From the NCBI GenBank assembly GCA_038326615.1, contig JBBQKF010000013.1, positions 1-52,715 on the forward strand: a stretch of 52,715 nt of DNA, written 5' to 3'. The first letter of the stretch is position 1. Each line of letters begins with the position of its first letter. The notes under the pieces are model-generated. The model did not search any database. It was not told the origin of the DNA and saw only the letters and a program-made list of their open reading frames with translations. The stretch is from JBBQKF01 sp038326615 (lineage in GTDB: Bacteria; Bacillota; Clostridia; Saccharofermentanales; UBA5734). This document shows positions 9,370 to 17,782 of the stretch, piece after piece. Both the position numbers and the translations under genes were made by a program.

Positions 9370-10771
9370 AATAACACCCATCCGTTCTATAAACATAAGA
9401 TCTATATCCAGCAGTCACCTGTACTCCAGTAAAAAGCTGACAATTTGACAAATATAGATTTTCTTTCATTATTGTTAGCATTCGTCGAAATTTTAATTCT
9501 TCAGGAACAATAAGCAGAAATAGTTGCAGATAGTCCATATAGTAAGTATCAATGTTTATATCAGACTTCATTGGTAAAAGTTTAACACCTTTACCTTCCG
9601 AAAGCATTTTAAAATCATTTACAGCTCCACTAGTACTCATTAAAATTATTAAGACAATTTCCATGAAATTTTGCGGAATCGCTACAGTTCCAGCAGACAC
9701 TAAAAGCACTGCTGCACAAAGACTTACCGCGATTGCACTTATTTCAGATTTTTTCGAACTGTCCGCGATGTATGATATAATATGGAAAAGAAATCTTATA
9801 GATTCTATCGAAATTTCAGACCAGAATTTATTTGATTTCTCGTCTTGAAATCCATAAATAATTTTTTCAATTTCAAATTTCGATATCGAAGGAAGAATCT
9901 GAATTGTTCGGTTTCGCATGTCTTTTCTATCTATTTGAACATTGTCTTGTATTCTGAAATTTGTTCTACATGAAAACATAGATGAAACATAAAACTCAAA
10001 TGCAAGTTTATCGTAGATGACATTTGATTTAATATTAAAAATTTGTTCGAAAAATCCAGAAATATCATTCATGCTTTTTTCACTAATTGATAAGGATGAT
10101 TGTATACCCTTTGAAACATCAGGTTGTTGAAAAGAATCTGGGAGATCATTTTTAAGAAGGCTATTCAGATTATCCCATGAAAAGTTTTTTTGTACTTCAA
10201 CACCTACAAATTTATTAAAAATTGATTTATCTATAAATGCTAATAATTTTATAATGTCCTGAAATCCTATTGAAGTTGATGAGTTTGTATTTGAATTTTC
10301 TGATTCTGAATGGATATTGTTATTTATTAAAGAACTATTTTCGAGATTATTTTTATTCCCTTTAATAATTGAGTCCATTTCTGTAAATCGACTTAGGATT
10401 TGCAAGGAAAGCTGGAGTGGCACACGTGGTTTTGAAAACGCTAAGACTGCATACTTAAAATTGTCATAATTTTCTAAAGATTTAGTCCCTTTACATGAAA
10501 TATATTTTGCCTGACTAATATCTCTAATTGTATTGTTGAAATCTATCTCATTATCTTTTAACAGCGTTGTTGCAAATATTCCATACCAATCTTGTAATTT
10601 TTGAGAGTAATTGGAAAGAACAAGATCTTGCTGTTGAGTTAATGCACCAGTAATCAACGTTTCATCTTTTCTTATAGAAGCTGCATTTTGAAGAATTGTC
10701 ATTAAGACAATTATACTTGTTAAAATTATTGATAAAAAACTTGTAAAACTCCCGTTTTTGTTATTTTTCAT
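9356..10771 (-). CDS. DUF5702-like membrane-anchored protein
   Basis: A 471-residue protein I place tentatively in the DUF5702 group that accompanies Tad/Flp-type genes in Firmicutes. It begins NGSFTSFLSIILTSIIVLMT, an N-terminal membrane anchor like those of TadG-type proteins, then a long extracellular-type region, a second hydrophobic region around residues 345-385 (ISAIAVSLCAAVLLVSAG and on) and a C-terminal YYMDYLQLFLLIVP stretch typical of the group. No enzyme motif is visible. Its stop overlaps the start region of the TadE-like gene at 8341-9369; 196 bases separate it from the small protein upstream, and I found no extra gene there. Confidence 0.5.
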   Translation of the reverse strand: MKNNKNGSFTSFLSIILTSIIVLMTILQNAASIRKDETLITGALTQQQDLVLSNYSQKLQDWYGIFATTLLKDNEIDFNNTIRDISQAKYISCKGTKSLENYDNFKYAVLAFSKPRVPLQLSLQILSRFTEMDSIIKGNKNNLENSSLINNNIHSESENSNTNSSTSIGFQDIIKLLAFIDKSIFNKFVGVEVQKNFSWDNLNSLLKNDLPDSFQQPDVSKGIQSSLSISEKSMNDISGFFEQIFNIKSNVIYDKLAFEFYVSSMFSCRTNFRIQDNVQIDRKDMRNRTIQILPSISKFEIEKIIYGFQDEKSNKFWSEISIESIRFLFHIISYIADSSKKSEISAIAVSLCAAVLLVSAGTVAIPQNFMEIVLIILMSTSGAVNDFKMLSEGKGVKLLPMKSDINIDTYYMDYLQLFLLIVPEELKFRRMLTIMKENLYLSNCQLFTGVQVTAGYRSYVYRTDGCYYEFE

Positions 10772-10967
10772 TTACATATCCTCATAATTATTTTTTATAA
10801 ATTAGTTAATACTTCCATCATTTTATTCACGCATATTTTTCTGAGGTTATCCCAAAATCAAGATATCCAATAAGTTAAATTGTCTTTAAAGAAATAAATT
10901 AAACAATTTTTAATAAATAAGATATTATAAACACATTTTAATAAATGAAGATTTCTATTTATTAGCA

Positions 10968-11369
10968 TTATTTAGATACATTGGACTTATTATATTTATT
11001 AGTACTATTAGGCGTATTTTTATTATTAGGTACATTAGAATTACTAGATTTTTTAAAGATATCTTCCATGTTTTTAAATACTGGAATTAAATCCTTAATG
11101 TTACTACAAGTATCAATAGTAAAATCAATAATCATCTTTTCTTTTACAGGATTAACTGCAATCATTTCAGTCCATTCAGAATTACCATTCTTATCTAAAA
11201 TTCTGCAGGACCATAATTCTTTGTTTTTTAAAGGATAATAAACAGAATTAGATTCCATTCTGGCATCGATTTGGATCTTATCGTACAACTTAACTGATTC
11301 AGAAATTACTCCGATTGTTATTGCTAAACTCAAAGGAATAACCAATGTTGCTTCTAGTGTAAAAGCCAT
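10968..11369 (-). CDS. Small TadE-like pseudopilin candidate
   Basis: A 133-residue protein beginning MAFTLEATLVIPLSLAITIG: a pilin-like hydrophobic segment with Glu at position 6 placed at the very N-terminus, with no basic leader or Gly cleavage site ahead of it. The body is about 75 residues and the last 30 are a low-complexity Asn/Ser/Lys tail. An SD site GGAGG lies 6 bases before the ATG, so a longer leader is unlikely. It leads the three-gene TadE/DUF5702 set and is separated from pheT by a terminator. A minor pilin or assembly component is possible, but nothing proves it. Confidence 0.45.
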   Translation of the reverse strand: MAFTLEATLVIPLSLAITIGVISESVKLYDKIQIDARMESNSVYYPLKNKELWSCRILDKNGNSEWTEMIAVNPVKEKMIIDFTIDTCSNIKDLIPVFKNMEDIFKKSSNSNVPNNKNTPNSTNKYNKSNVSK

Positions 11370-11405
11370 ATCCTACCTCCAATAAAATAATAGAATTTAA
11401 TAATT

Positions 11406-11447
11406 AAAAAAGTAACCTTCTTCATACATTATACAAAGAGGATTACT
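11406..11447 (-). terminator. Rho-independent terminator after pheST
   Basis: On the minus strand AGTAATCCTCTT and AAGAAGGTTACT pair into a 12-bp stem with one mismatch, directly followed by six T. It lies 57 bases beyond the pheT stop and before the TadE-like gene, so it closes the pheST transcript. Confidence 0.75.
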
Positions 11448-11504
11448 TCTTTAATACTCACTAAAAACCTACAAATAGGAACAAAATCAAACAAATTCAA
11501 ACAA

Positions 11505-13925
11505 CTACCTAAGTACAGCGTTAAATTTATCTTTCAATTTTTCAAGTAAAACATTAACGGACATGTTTACAATATCATCAGTTAAGGTTCCTTCGGAAGA
11601 TCTAAAGACAAGCTGATATGCAACAGACTTTTTGTCATCTGCTATCTGTTTACCAGTATAAATGTCAAATAATTTAACAGACTCAAGGTATTTACCACCG
11701 ACTTCTTTTATAATTTCTTCAATTGAGCCGATAGGTGTTTTTGTATCCATAATCAATGCAAGGTCTCTTGTCATCGGAGGAAATTTCGGTAAAGGTGAAT
11801 ATACTCTTTTCATTGTTGCTTTAAGCAATAATGATTCGATATCAATCATCAGTACAACTGTTTCGTAAGGTGCATTCATATTCTGTGCTACATCAGGATG
11901 AGGATATCCTAAAACCCCAATCTCAATTTCACCTGTGACAATTCTTAATGATCTGCCTGGGTGAAAACTTGGAGAATTTGTCAAAGGTTCAAACTTTACA
12001 TCACTTACTTTGAATTTGCGAATAATTTCTTGTGCAATTCCCTTAACTTTGTAAAAAGATTCAGATTTATCGAATGAATCATTTTTGACATAGTAAACAC
12101 ACCCTAATGTATCTTTTTCCGTTGGCAGAGTGTCCTTTTTGTTTATATCAGGAATATAAATCTTTGCAATTTCGAATATTTTCACGTAATCAACATCGCG
12201 GTTCCAGTTTGTCGATGCAATTTCAAGCAGGCTTCCTAACATTGTTGTTCTCATCACACTGAAATCCTCACCAAGTGGATTCATAATTGTGATCGCATTT
12301 CTTAGCGTGTCGTTTTCTGGTAAACACAAATTCTCAAACATCTTTGGGCTCATAAATGAATACGTACATGCTTCAAAAAATCCATTAGCCTGCATGATTT
12401 CTGACAATAAAACCTTTTGTTTCTGGTACGGTGTAAGACCTCCAAGAGTTGTTGATTTTCCTGACAACAATGTTGGCTCAATATTGTTATAACCATAAAA
12501 ACGTGCGACTTCTTCTGCAAGGTCAACTTCTTCCTCGAGATCAGGACGGAAACTTGGAACTTCGCAATAAATAGTAGCTTCTTTGTTTTCGAATTTACAT
12601 TCAAGTTTTTCTAAGATTTCAATCATTTGTTCTTTAGAAATATTTGTCCCAAGAAACGAATTGATTTTATCGGGACGAAATTCAATTCTAATTGCTTTAG
12701 GAATTTGTGGGAAAATATCAATTTCATCAAAACTGACTTCTCCGCAGTCTAGGATTTCAATAAGTTCACATGCTCTGTCAATTGCTCTTTTAGCATTAAA
12801 AACATCAAGGCCTTTTTCGAAACGCGATGACGACTCAGTTCTCATTCCGAGTTTTTTAGCAGTTAGTCTAACATTAATTCCTTCGAAATTAGCAGATTCA
12901 AAAATAATCGTTTTGGTTGAAGCCTTTATTTGGGAATTTTCTCCCCCCATAATACCGGCCATTGCAACTGGCTTATGTGCATCAGCAATTACAAGCATGT
13001 TATCATTTAAAATATGGGAAATTTCATCTAATGTAACAATTGTTTCGCCATTTGTTGCATTTCTAATAGTAATCGATTTATCATGCAAATCTTCATAATC
13101 AAACGCATGCATTGGTTGCCCAAGTTCAATCATAACATAATTTGTAATATCAACAATGTTGTTAATTGAACGCAAACCAGCATCTCTTAAACGAGAAACC
13201 ATCCAGTCTGGGGAAGGTGCAATTTTAACATTTTTAACTGCTCTTGCCATATATCTTTTACATAAATTAGGTGAAATGTTTTCGATTTTAATAAGATCAT
13301 TTACTGAAAACCCATCTGTGCCGATAACTTTAGGGTTCAAAGCAGTAAAAGTAAGATCCATTGTCACTGCAACTTCTCTTGCAAGCCCTTCAATTGAAAA
13401 ACAATCCGGTCGATTTGATGTAATTTCAAAATCAATAATTGCTTGTCCTAAACCAAGTACTTTAAGAATATCCTGATTAATCTTAGTATCATCAGGAAGT
13501 ATATAAATTCCATCTTCTAAAGCATCTGGAAAATCTTCTTTTGTATATCCTATTTCTTCAATCGAACATAACATTCCCTCAGAAATAACACCCCTTAATT
13601 TGCCTGTTTCAATTTTAACGTCTTTTGCAAGTGTTGCTCCATCAAGCGCAACAGGAACAATGTCACCTACTTTAACATTTTTTGCTCCTGTTACAATTTG
13701 AAGCATTTTTTCTTTTATATCGATTTTGCATACAACTAGTTTGTCTGCATCAGGGTGTTTTGATATCTCAATAATTTTACCTGTTACAACATTAGATATC
13801 TCATCCCCTGTTATCTCAATTCCTTCAACTTTTGATCCTGACAAAGTCATTTTATCAGATAAAATCTTTACATTTATACCGGATACCGAGGTGAAATCAT
13901 TTATCCACAATATTGGTGCTTTCAT
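11505..13925 (-). CDS. pheT: Phenylalanine--tRNA ligase beta subunit
   Basis: Beta subunit of the cytoplasmic (alpha-beta)2 phenylalanyl-tRNA synthetase. The 806-residue length is full size, with an N-terminal tRNA-binding domain (ISKHPDADKLVVCKID near residues 53-68), B3/B4 editing and B5 domains, the core with FRPDLEEEVDLAEEVARFYG, and a C-terminal anticodon-binding fold (FPPMTRDLALIMD). The ATG follows AGGAGG. It is 113 bases downstream of pheS, shares its T-box control and ends with TAG shortly before a terminator. Confidence 0.97.
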   Translation of the reverse strand: MKAPILWINDFTSVSGINVKILSDKMTLSGSKVEGIEITGDEISNVVTGKIIEISKHPDADKLVVCKIDIKEKMLQIVTGAKNVKVGDIVPVALDGATLAKDVKIETGKLRGVISEGMLCSIEEIGYTKEDFPDALEDGIYILPDDTKINQDILKVLGLGQAIIDFEITSNRPDCFSIEGLAREVAVTMDLTFTALNPKVIGTDGFSVNDLIKIENISPNLCKRYMARAVKNVKIAPSPDWMVSRLRDAGLRSINNIVDITNYVMIELGQPMHAFDYEDLHDKSITIRNATNGETIVTLDEISHILNDNMLVIADAHKPVAMAGIMGGENSQIKASTKTIIFESANFEGINVRLTAKKLGMRTESSSRFEKGLDVFNAKRAIDRACELIEILDCGEVSFDEIDIFPQIPKAIRIEFRPDKINSFLGTNISKEQMIEILEKLECKFENKEATIYCEVPSFRPDLEEEVDLAEEVARFYGYNNIEPTLLSGKSTTLGGLTPYQKQKVLLSEIMQANGFFEACTYSFMSPKMFENLCLPENDTLRNAITIMNPLGEDFSVMRTTMLGSLLEIASTNWNRDVDYVKIFEIAKIYIPDINKKDTLPTEKDTLGCVYYVKNDSFDKSESFYKVKGIAQEIIRKFKVSDVKFEPLTNSPSFHPGRSLRIVTGEIEIGVLGYPHPDVAQNMNAPYETVVLMIDIESLLLKATMKRVYSPLPKFPPMTRDLALIMDTKTPIGSIEEIIKEVGGKYLESVKLFDIYTGKQIADDKKSVAYQLVFRSSEGTLTDDIVNMSVNVLLEKLKDKFNAVLR

Positions 13926-14038
13926 AATTATTTAATCCTCCTGCGTTTTAACGTGTTTTATCTTTGCATCGGAATGCTGATGAGCTATTTCATGTTTTTT
14001 CAAGTTTATTGTTTAATCTTAAATATTTATATAAATAA

Positions 14039-15067
14039 TTAGAATTGGCTTAAGAATCGCATGTCATTTTCGTAAAGATTTCGTATATCATCAATACCAA
14101 ACCTTGCCATAGCTGTTCTTTCAACACCAATTCCAAATGCAAATCCACTGTAAATATCAGGATCAATTCCGCAGTTTCGGAGAACTTTAGTATGTACCAT
14201 GCCAGCACCTAAAACTTCAATCCAACCTTCGCCCTTACAGGTCCTACATCCCTTTCCACAGCACGACCAGCAAGTTACATCAACTTCACAGCTAGGTTCG
14301 GTAAATGGAAAGTGATGCGGTCTTAATCTTATCTCGGTTGTTTCACCAAACAGATGCTTAGCAAATAATTTCAGAGATCCAATAAGATCTCCCATTGTTA
14401 CATTTTTGTCTACAACAAGCCCTTCAATTTGATGGAATATTGGTGAATGCGTTGCATCAATTGCATCTGAACGATAAACTTTTCCTGGACATACAACTTT
14501 AATAGGGGGCTCACTGTTTTCCATAACTCTGATTTGAACTGGAGATGTTTGTGTTCTCAATAAAATGTGTTCATCAATATAAAAGGTATCCTGAGTATCT
14601 CTTGCCGGATGCCCTGCAGGTATATTTAGCAACTCAAAATTATAACGGTCAAATTCAACTTCAGGGCCATCAGCAACAGTAAATCCAAGACCTAAAAATA
14701 TCCCATTAATCTCGTCAATAACCTGAGTAATTGGATGTTTACTGCCTAATAAAATTTGATTTCCTGGAATAGTTACATCAATTATTTCATTTGAAAGTTT
14801 AAAATTTTTCTCGTTTCTGGAAAATACTTCTTCACTTTGTTCAATCTCATTTTCCATTTCTTCGCGTATCTGATTGGCAATTGCGCCAACAACAGGCCGA
14901 TCTTCTGCGGATAAAGATCCCATACCTCGCAAAACGGATGTTAACTCACCTTTCTTGCCAATGTATTTTACTTTAATCTGTTCAATATCAGCCATGTTAT
15001 TAGCTACATCAAGCTCCTTTGTAAACATGCTTTTGATTTCATTCAAACTCTTTCTTAAATCTGTCAT
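14039..15067 (-). CDS. pheS: Phenylalanine--tRNA ligase alpha subunit
   Basis: Catalytic alpha subunit of phenylalanyl-tRNA synthetase, a class II enzyme charging tRNA-Phe. Class II motifs are visible: HPARDTQDTFY, THSPIFHQIEGLVVD, LRPHHFPFTEPSCEVDVTC and the GFAFGIGVERTAMARFGI motif 3. A CWSCCGKGCRTCKGEGW insertion carries five Cys in a zinc-ribbon-like pattern. The frame extends 13 codons upstream, but the ATG at 15067 follows GGAGGA at good spacing and gives the usual 342 residues. Expression should depend on uncharged tRNA-Phe through the T-box leader just upstream. Confidence 0.97.
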   Translation of the reverse strand: MTDLRKSLNEIKSMFTKELDVANNMADIEQIKVKYIGKKGELTSVLRGMGSLSAEDRPVVGAIANQIREEMENEIEQSEEVFSRNEKNFKLSNEIIDVTIPGNQILLGSKHPITQVIDEINGIFLGLGFTVADGPEVEFDRYNFELLNIPAGHPARDTQDTFYIDEHILLRTQTSPVQIRVMENSEPPIKVVCPGKVYRSDAIDATHSPIFHQIEGLVVDKNVTMGDLIGSLKLFAKHLFGETTEIRLRPHHFPFTEPSCEVDVTCWSCCGKGCRTCKGEGWIEVLGAGMVHTKVLRNCGIDPDIYSGFAFGIGVERTAMARFGIDDIRNLYENDMRFLSQF

Positions 15068-15083
15068 AACAAATCCTCCATAA

Positions 15084-15355
15084 ATAAAAAAATACCATTC
15101 ATCCACAAAACGGGACGAAAGGTAAAAACCTACCGCGGTACCACCCGGCTTCTGCTAAAACTATAGCAGCGCTCAAATAAGGTTTTTATCGAAACCACCC
15201 GTCCACCCCTACTAAAACAAATCTTCAGGATAGCCACTCAGAAGTGAACTTCAGTATTTTCAAACGTGATTGTTTACAGCTTACAACAACACACTCTCTG
15301 GGGATTGATTCAATACTTACTCTCTTCGTCATCGCGTTAATAATAATATAAATTT
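15084..15355 (-). promoter_or_regulatory. T-box leader (tRNA-Phe sensing) of pheST
   Basis: On the minus strand the conserved T-box sequence GGGTGGTACCGCGG lies at 15133-15146. Just downstream ACCTTTCGTCC and GGATGAATGGT (15094-15123) pair into an 11-bp stem with one mismatch, followed by a T run at 15084-15093: the terminator alternative. Upstream is a stem I-like region beginning near GATGACGAAGAG at about 15340, with an AGAGAG motif. Within it a GAAGTTCACTTC segment puts TTC at 15246-15248, a fitting phenylalanine specifier codon. Uncharged tRNA-Phe should favour the antiterminator and let pheST be read. Confidence 0.93.
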
Positions 15356-15361
15356 GAAATA

Positions 15362-15390
15362 AATATATCACTACTGCGTATTCGTGTCAA
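15362..15390 (-). promoter_or_regulatory. Sigma-A-type promoter of pheST
   Basis: A perfect TTGACA (-35, at 15385-15390) is followed after exactly 17 bases by TATATT (-10, at 15362-15367) on the minus strand. Transcription would start near 15355, just ahead of the T-box stem I region. Confidence 0.8.
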
Positions 15391-15474
15391 TGTTAAAATT
15401 TCTATTGTTTTGACATTGTCTTGACCTGTTAAAATCTATTGCTTTAAACTATTTATATTCTATTGTATTAACTT

Positions 15475-15723
15475 TTAAAATTCCATTGTCTTGACAGTTA
15501 CATGTCTAAGTTTATTCAATTTTATCTCGAGCTCCTTTGCCATATCATGGCTCGAGTTAATAAACTCGAGCAAAATGAGTCCTTTTTCGCTGCAAGAATT
15601 TTCATTCGCTTCATGAACTCCAAGCCTTGTTTTAATGTAACAGCCGTACTCAGATAATAGATCTTGTACATCTTTAACAACTTCCTGTCTTTGTTCAAGT
15701 TGGATACCCATAATAACTTTCAT
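15475..15723 (-). CDS. ACT-like protein resembling TM1266 iron-only hydrogenase system regulators
   Basis: An 82-residue protein whose layout (MKVIMGIQLEQRQEVVKDVQ, then YIKTRLGVHEAN, then GLILLEFINSSHDMAKELEI and a closing VTVKTMEF) matches the small ferredoxin-like/ACT-like proteins annotated as putative iron-only hydrogenase system regulators. Members bind or sense something unknown and often sit apart from hydrogenase genes. No hydrogenase gene is in this window. It ends about 85 bases upstream of the pheST promoter and is divergent from the lipoprotein gene. The family assignment is by pattern only. Confidence 0.5.
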   Translation of the reverse strand: MKVIMGIQLEQRQEVVKDVQDLLSEYGCYIKTRLGVHEANENSCSEKGLILLEFINSSHDMAKELEIKLNKLRHVTVKTMEF

Positions 15724-15894
15724 AATCTACACTCCCTACATTAGTTGATAATTAACATTTCTATAACTATTTTGATTTTTATTATTCTATTTCAAAGGAA
15801 AATGTTATATAATAATTATACAATACACAGATATATTATACTACTGTTTGTTATCAATTGTCAGCATTAATTAAATATTATTCGGAGGTTATAC

Positions 15895-16899
15895 ATGCAG
15901 CGCCAACCATCTGTTATCTTAAAAGTAATAATTCTATTATCATTATTATTTGTAATTCCATTAGGATCGTGTGAGAAACCACCTGTTATAAAAATATCAA
16001 ATGTACCTACATTACCTCTTTTTGATCAATCCTCAAATACCGCAGTATCAATAAATTCTGGAAATCTTTATTATAATGGATTTTTATCAAGCGATGGTAA
16101 ATCAGTATATTTTCAATCTGATGACGGCAAATCTCTCGTTAAAAGCGATTATAATGGAGAAAACGCTATGATTATTTCAAAACGCTTTCCTTCATTTATT
16201 AATGTTGTTGATGATACAGTTTATTATATTGAAGGTCTAAATAGCGGTAAAGTTTATAAAGTTGGGTCCGATGGAAAAGGTGAAACTTTAGTTATTGATT
16301 CTAATGTACGTTCACTTATTGTAACAACTAAATACATTATATTTATCGATACTAAAGATGATTTGGCATATTATAGTCTTCATGACGGAAGTAAGAAAAC
16401 TCTTTTATATAAAAAGGTATTTGCGCAATTAGTTCTTTCGAAAGAGCTGCTGTTTTTAGTTCCTTCAGGATATACAGATGGGTTATATAAAACAGATATT
16501 TCTAGTAATTTTATAAAACCAGTCGAATATGTAAAAATAACCAATAATCCTATTGATTTGAATAGTTTGAATTACGAAAAGAATAAGTTTTACTTTATAG
16601 ATTTAACTAATAATTCGCAAATTGCCTCAAGTGAAAATTTACGAGTTCGAGGATTTGTTAAAAAATCCTTATCAAATCCTTTTATCGTTTCAGGTGATTT
16701 TGCCTACTATATTGATACTGCAGATGAATCTCGCCTTTATAGAGTTCATTTATATAAATCTGACATTGAAAAGATTGTTGTTAATGATAGGGTTAATGAG
16801 TTTGTTGTTTGTGGCAATAGTGTTTATTATAGAAGAAAGAACAACCTCGAGGTTTATAGAACTTCGATAGATGGAGGAATATCTTTTAAAATTACATAA
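15895..16899 (+). CDS. Lipoprotein with DUF5050-like beta-propeller repeats
   Basis: A 334-residue secreted lipoprotein. Its N-terminus is a signal peptide ending in the lipobox PLGSC, so Cys 27 should be lipidated and the protein held on the outer membrane face. The body has repeated short units of the kind YYNGFLSSDGKSVYFQSDDG, DTVYYIEGLNSGKVYKVGSD, DFAYYIDTADESRLYRVHLY and NSVYYRRKNNLEVYRTSIDG, as in DUF5050/TolB-like propellers. No catalytic residues are evident; ligand unknown. An SD site GGAGG lies 8 bases before the ATG. It converges on the metallo-hydrolase gene with only 20 bases between the stop codons. Confidence 0.75.
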   Translation: MQRQPSVILKVIILLSLLFVIPLGSCEKPPVIKISNVPTLPLFDQSSNTAVSINSGNLYYNGFLSSDGKSVYFQSDDGKSLVKSDYNGENAMIISKRFPSFINVVDDTVYYIEGLNSGKVYKVGSDGKGETLVIDSNVRSLIVTTKYIIFIDTKDDLAYYSLHDGSKKTLLYKKVFAQLVLSKELLFLVPSGYTDGLYKTDISSNFIKPVEYVKITNNPIDLNSLNYEKNKFYFIDLTNNSQIASSENLRVRGFVKKSLSNPFIVSGDFAYYIDTADESRLYRVHLYKSDIEKIVVNDRVNEFVVCGNSVYYRRKNNLEVYRTSIDGGISFKIT

Positions 16900-16930
16900 A
16901 TGTAAGATTATTATCAAAATTACATAAATG
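16888..16930. repeat. 15-bp direct repeat across two convergent stop codons
   Basis: AAAATTACATAAATG occurs at 16888-16902 and again at 16916-16930. The first copy holds the lipoprotein's TAA, the second the TAA of the convergent metallo-hydrolase read on the other strand. A local slippage duplication would explain it; no terminator hairpin is seen in the gap. Confidence 0.8.
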
Positions 16931-17531
16931 GGTTATATATTTTTTCGTGCCCGATTGTGCTTTCAGTACCATGTCCACTATAGACTTTAACATCATCATT
17001 TAACAATCCAAGCCGTGCTAATGAATTTTTAAGCATAATTGGACTTCCACCTAGGTCAGTTCTCCCTGCACTTTCTTTAAAAAGTGTGTCTCCGGTGAAA
17101 ACAGCAATTTCTTTATTCTTTTCACTAGCTAAAATGCAAATACTTCCCATGGTATGACCTGGAGTATGTATGATTTTTAAAATTATATCATCATCTGGTT
17201 TTAAAATTTCACCGTCTTGAAGATTTCTATCTGGTAAAGGGTATGATTCTTCCATCAGAAAAAATGCCGACCCATTTTTAACAGGATCACTAAAACCTGG
17301 GAACTCAGAGGAATGTGAATAAATCAGAGCTTTTGATTTTTCTTTTATTTCATTCATATATGATATGTGATCATAATGACAATGTGTAATTATAATTGCA
17401 AAAACAGGTTTGTCTATTTTGGGAAGTTCAAAATAAGGAGCACAAGGATCAATGATTACGAGCGATGTCTCAGTTTCAATTACATAGCAGTTTGCTTCAA
17501 TAGGGCCTTTTGGAATCTGATATATTTTCAT
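16920..17531 (-). CDS. MBL-fold metallo-hydrolase (glyoxalase II-like)
   Basis: Metallo-beta-lactamase-fold hydrolase of the glyoxalase II/YcbL type, 203 residues. The metal-binding set is THCHYDHISYM near residue 58, HTPGHTMGSICI near 130, FTGDTLFKESAGRTDL near 155 and YSGHGTESTIG near 185. Such proteins hydrolyse thioesters, but the substrate is unknown. The ATG at 17531 follows GAAGGA by 9 bases; an ATG 21 bases further upstream lacks a good site. It lies downstream of gdhA on the same strand across a 230-base AT-rich gap without a clear terminator. Confidence 0.85.
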   Translation of the reverse strand: MKIYQIPKGPIEANCYVIETETSLVIIDPCAPYFELPKIDKPVFAIIITHCHYDHISYMNEIKEKSKALIYSHSSEFPGFSDPVKNGSAFFLMEESYPLPDRNLQDGEILKPDDDIILKIIHTPGHTMGSICILASEKNKEIAVFTGDTLFKESAGRTDLGGSPIMLKNSLARLGLLNDDVKVYSGHGTESTIGHEKIYNPFM

Positions 17532-17782
17532 TAATTGTAATCCTTCTTTCAAAAAAAATAGTATAATTAAAGCTTCGTAAATTATCTATACAATCAAAAA
17601 TTAAAAATCAAATGTCATAAATCAAATTTTCAATGTTTGCATACAAATCATTACTATTCTACAATCATACTATTTTAAAATCAATGTTTAAATCTTATAA
17701 ATCAAAAATATAAATGTTTTCTAATCATTTACTTGAAATTAGTATTATTAATTACAGTAAACAAATAAAAATATCAAATTAA

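Noticed and set aside
15526..15570. CTCGAG occurs three times within 45 bases, suggesting a regulatory repeat
   Set aside because: All copies are inside the coding sequence of the 82-residue protein and encode Leu-Glu or overlapping Ser codons; spacing is irregular and no other symmetry is present.
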